DNA from: Candidatus [Bacteroides] periocalifornicus
GTDB taxonomy: Bacteria > Bacteroidota > Bacteroidia > Bacteroidales > CAJPTX01
Direction: 5' to 3'
Assembly: GCA_001421095.1 (NCBI GenBank)
Contig: LIIK01000002.1
Span: forward strand, 59,723 to 123,722
Length of the DNA: 64,000 nucleotides
Shown piece after piece: positions 61,971 to 64,000 of this stretch. The notes under the pieces are model-generated. The model was not told the DNA's origin. It ran no database searches and saw only the letters and a list, made by a program, of their open reading frames with translations. The translations under genes and the position numbers were made by a program. Every line of letters starts with the position of its first letter. The stretch's first letter is position 1.

Positions 61971-62003
61971 GCTCTTGGGCAGCTCCCCCAAGAGCTTTTT
62001 TTT
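61971..62003 (+). terminator. Terminator of lrgAB
   Basis: A 9-bp stem (61971-61979 with 61987-61995), a 7-base loop and T8. Confidence 0.9.
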
Positions 62004-62378
62004 GACCGTCCTAGATCCACCTCGTTGCGCACGCTGAAAAAATACCATGCCAACGTCATGGCTGTAGAGATGCGGTAGGCGCATGGCAACCTTGGACGTG
62101 CTACGCAGCAATTGAATACGCGCCCATCGCGAATTGGGATTCTCAGAATGGCCTCCACGCACGAAGCGCGAAGATGCCGAATTCTACGGAGGTGCGACGA
62201 TGGTGTAGAGAGATTCTTCATAAAAACATGATTTACAGCATTTCAACGTACTCCGCCGAGACCTCTACAAAATCCCGATAACTATGAAGGTAGCGGCCTC
62301 TTTCTTTATCCGAAAGAGGCGAATTACCTCCATCTCAACAATATCGGCTATCCAATTGCTGTTCCTTCAATTTAGGCT
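62004..62378. other. Gene-free stretch with a single MITE end
   Basis: At 62259-62272 AGACCTCTACAAAA, followed by TCCCGATA, matches the right end of the MITE-like family in minus orientation; nothing else of the element is recognisable. A short GGTGCGACGATGG near 62190 resembles the GTACGGCGAT repeat. No gene seen. Confidence 0.45.
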
Positions 62379-63527
62379 CTACGCGTCGAGCATTCCCCGC
62401 ATCTCCCTATCGAAATTTCCCCGATTAATGCCAAGTAACCGGTCGAGTGCCGTGAATAGATTGTCCAATCCTTTCCCGCACTTCAACAGATCGAGAATCC
62501 CCTCAGTTCCCCTTTCCCTATATAGCCTTTCCCAGATTAGCCCGCCCATGATTTGCCTCACGCTGGTCTTCATTGGCGCACCATAGGGGAGAAGCCGATC
62601 TGGCGGATCTTCCTCAAAGAGCTGCAGCAGATCGGTAGGATGCTCGTCTAGATACCTGCGAAATACCGGCAGTAGGTCATTGAGATCTGGCGAATGCCCC
62701 ACGCTATCCACGTAGTCCACATTCGCCCACCAGTAGGCAAGCCCGCACTCAATAGCATTCCGGGCCCTGCCCCGTATCGCCGCCGCGTAGATATGCAGCA
62801 GGTCGTGGGTGTAGTCCACATTGCCCATCACGGGGAAGAGAAAGCGGGGGTCATTGATATCGCCCCTACCGACCTCGCCATTCCATCGAGCCTCGAAGGT
62901 GACCCCTTGCAGCTGCCGTGATTCTTGGAAATTCCGACTCAAGTACATCTCCCAGCGACGAACTGGCAGCGCGAACCGCTCGGCCATCTGGGTATTTTTC
63001 GTGTGGAATAGCTCCGCTCGCGCCATGTTAAAGGTGTCGCGGTAGTGGAGAGTCAGCGTGCCAACCTGCTGCACTTTCCAGCCAAACGTATTGTAGCGCA
63101 ATGGACTTCCGAAGGTTACCTGCCCTTTATTTACACATGAACTCAGGTTCAGCATCCCAGCTAGCTCCCCCTCTCCCACGTAGGCGAGCTGCAGCGCGTA
63201 GCATGCGCCTCCCAGCGGGTAGATGTTGACAAGCCTCGGCTGAAGGTGGCGGTGAGTAGAGTCTGGCCTTGTGAACGACGGTAACCCGATGAGGAAATTC
63301 AGATTGAAATCGTAATCCTCCCGATCCACAAGGGATGTGTCAATCGCCTTCGCCCATGAGCCATCTATCAACGCCCCGAGCTTTCGCGCTATAAGCGCAT
63401 TGGTCGAATCGGGTAAGCCCGAATGCAACCCCTGGGCGAGGGCTATGCGCTTGGTTTGCCCATTCCCCGCGAGTGAGAGAAGGGAAAGGGTGAATATTAC
63501 GAGAGTGGCTGTGTAGTATTTTCCCAT
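62379..63527 (-). CDS. Secreted protein with a gluzincin-like H-D-x-x-H motif, function unknown
   Basis: 382 residues. A signal peptide (to G-N-G-Q) precedes a predicted beta-rich region (about 25-230). At residues 241-245 the sequence reads H-D-L-L-H, and E260 lies in N-A-I-E-C-G-L-A-Y-W-W. This spacing is like H-E-x-x-H ... N-E-G-x-A metallopeptidases (peptidase MA type), but the catalytic Glu is replaced by Asp. It may bind metal with low or no activity. I do not recognise a specific family. Confidence 0.65.
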   Translation of the reverse strand: MGKYYTATLVIFTLSLLSLAGNGQTKRIALAQGLHSGLPDSTNALIARKLGALIDGSWAKAIDTSLVDREDYDFNLNFLIGLPSFTRPDSTHRHLQPRLVNIYPLGGACYALQLAYVGEGELAGMLNLSSCVNKGQVTFGSPLRYNTFGWKVQQVGTLTLHYRDTFNMARAELFHTKNTQMAERFALPVRRWEMYLSRNFQESRQLQGVTFEARWNGEVGRGDINDPRFLFPVMGNVDYTHDLLHIYAAAIRGRARNAIECGLAYWWANVDYVDSVGHSPDLNDLLPVFRRYLDEHPTDLLQLFEEDPPDRLLPYGAPMKTSVRQIMGGLIWERLYRERGTEGILDLLKCGKGLDNLFTALDRLLGINRGNFDREMRGMLDA

Positions 63528-63626
63528 ATCGATCTGTATAAGCGCTCATTCATTTACAGCTGGGGAATTTCAATGGGACCTCGGAAAATGTCTTGTGAAT
63601 ACCCCCGCTGCAATCGTAATCCACTA

Positions 63627-63634
63627 CAAATATA
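63627..63634 (-). promoter_or_regulatory. -7-like element upstream of the secreted protein
   Basis: TATATTTG on the minus strand, 100 bases before the start at 63527. The rest of the 318-base divergent gap shows AT-rich DNA and no gene. Confidence 0.4.
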
Positions 63635-63845
63635 GGCAACTCCTTCTGACGTGGCAAATTTTCAACCGAATGTTTCTGCACCGCACTCTCCCATCCCCCC
63701 GTAAAACGCTGAGAAGGCAAAATTTTTCGCCCTCAAACCGCACCGTGCCTCTCGGTGAAATTTTTCCATCCCCCACAATAATTCTGCCCTCCACACGCTA
63801 CTCTATACGACGTAATTCCCAATACATAAACCACACACAATCGGT

Positions 63846-64000
63846 ATGAAACGGCTCTTCACACTCTGCGCTGCATCGCTAGCAATGGCGGGTATCATGC
63901 TACTGACCACCAGCTGCAAGAAGGACGGTAATGGGGCGGAAAACCCAGCACCCAACAAAGAGTACTTCGGCGACTATGAGGCAACCCTGCTGCTACAGAA
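63846..64000 (+). CDS. Lipoprotein (3' partial)
   Basis: Starts at ATG 63846 and is open to the edge of the window (51 full codons). A lipoprotein signal (M-K-R-L-F-T-L-C) leads to lipobox L-T-T-S-C at about residue 24, followed by the polar K-K-D-G-N-G linker usual for Bacteroidota surface or periplasmic lipoproteins. Function cannot be judged from this fragment. Confidence 0.7.
   Translation, partial: MKRLFTLCAASLAMAGIMLLTTSCKKDGNGAENPAPNKEYFGDYEATLLLQ

Noticed and set aside
1..64000. tRNA or rRNA genes
   Set aside because: I scanned the gene-free stretches and saw no cloverleaf with a T-loop GTTCRA-type motif, and no rRNA sequence.

Overview
The window looks like a chromosome segment from a member of the Bacteroidota, most likely order Bacteroidales, with a fairly high GC content. 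The evidence is consistent: many genes are preceded by the Bacteroidota -7 promoter element TAnnTTTGC (at least 14 examples, mostly TACCTTTGC). There is a SusC/SusD pair, several TonB-dependent receptors with N-terminal carboxypeptidase-like domains, a type IX secretion sorting domain, DUF4369/TlpA lipoproteins, a DUF5686 protein, and the cluster DUF2520 - kdsC - UbiA prenyltransferase - maf. Ribosome binding sites are mostly unrecognisable, as usual in this phylum. Genus cannot be fixed from the sequence.

Layout. 1-635: end of a type IX-secreted surface protein. 0.9-10.7 kb: a defence-rich stretch with two restriction-modification systems. The first is BcgI-like (fused nuclease-methylase plus specificity subunit). 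The second combines a D12 adenine methylase, a cytosine-5 methylase and a BsuBI/PstI-family nuclease. A small secreted TPR protein and a TonB receptor lie between them. 10.8-13.3 kb: gyrA. 13.6-18.6 kb: SusC/SusD on the minus strand. 19.5-22 kb: tandem thioredoxin lipoproteins. 22-27.8 kb: DUF2520, kdsC, prenyltransferase, maf, TonB receptor. 28.1-35.8 kb: GlmU-like protein, lon, kdsD, DUF5686 protein. 36-39.9 kb (minus): L31 type B, rmlD-rmlC-rmlA, fabD. 40.2-44.2 kb: tandem outer-membrane barrel genes, one truncated. 45.5-52.1 kb (minus): priA, a GH3/beta-lactamase protein split by a frameshift at an A10 tract, and a LytTR response regulator. 52.6-55.5 kb: HU, SRP RNA, flavin reductase, Fe-type superoxide dismutase, MBL hydrolase. 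55.5-60.6 kb (minus): iorA-iorB followed by a PLP decarboxylase and an ATP-grasp ligase. 60.8-61.9 kb: lrgA-lrgB. 62.4-64 kb: a secreted protein with a metallopeptidase-like motif and the start of a lipoprotein.

Functional links. kdsC and kdsD both serve Kdo synthesis and rmlACD makes dTDP-rhamnose, so cell-envelope polysaccharide is a recurring theme. The IorAB / decarboxylase / ATP-grasp run is the best candidate for an uncharacterised small-molecule pathway; an intrinsic hairpin with a T tract sits right before the decarboxylase start and looks like an attenuator.

Non-coding signals worth attention are a MITE-like family of about 140-150 bp with 14-bp terminal inverted repeats (three near-complete copies, one divergent copy and several fragments), and a separate palindromic family built from the 11-mer GGTACGGCGAT, one member of which is a perfect 104-bp palindrome.
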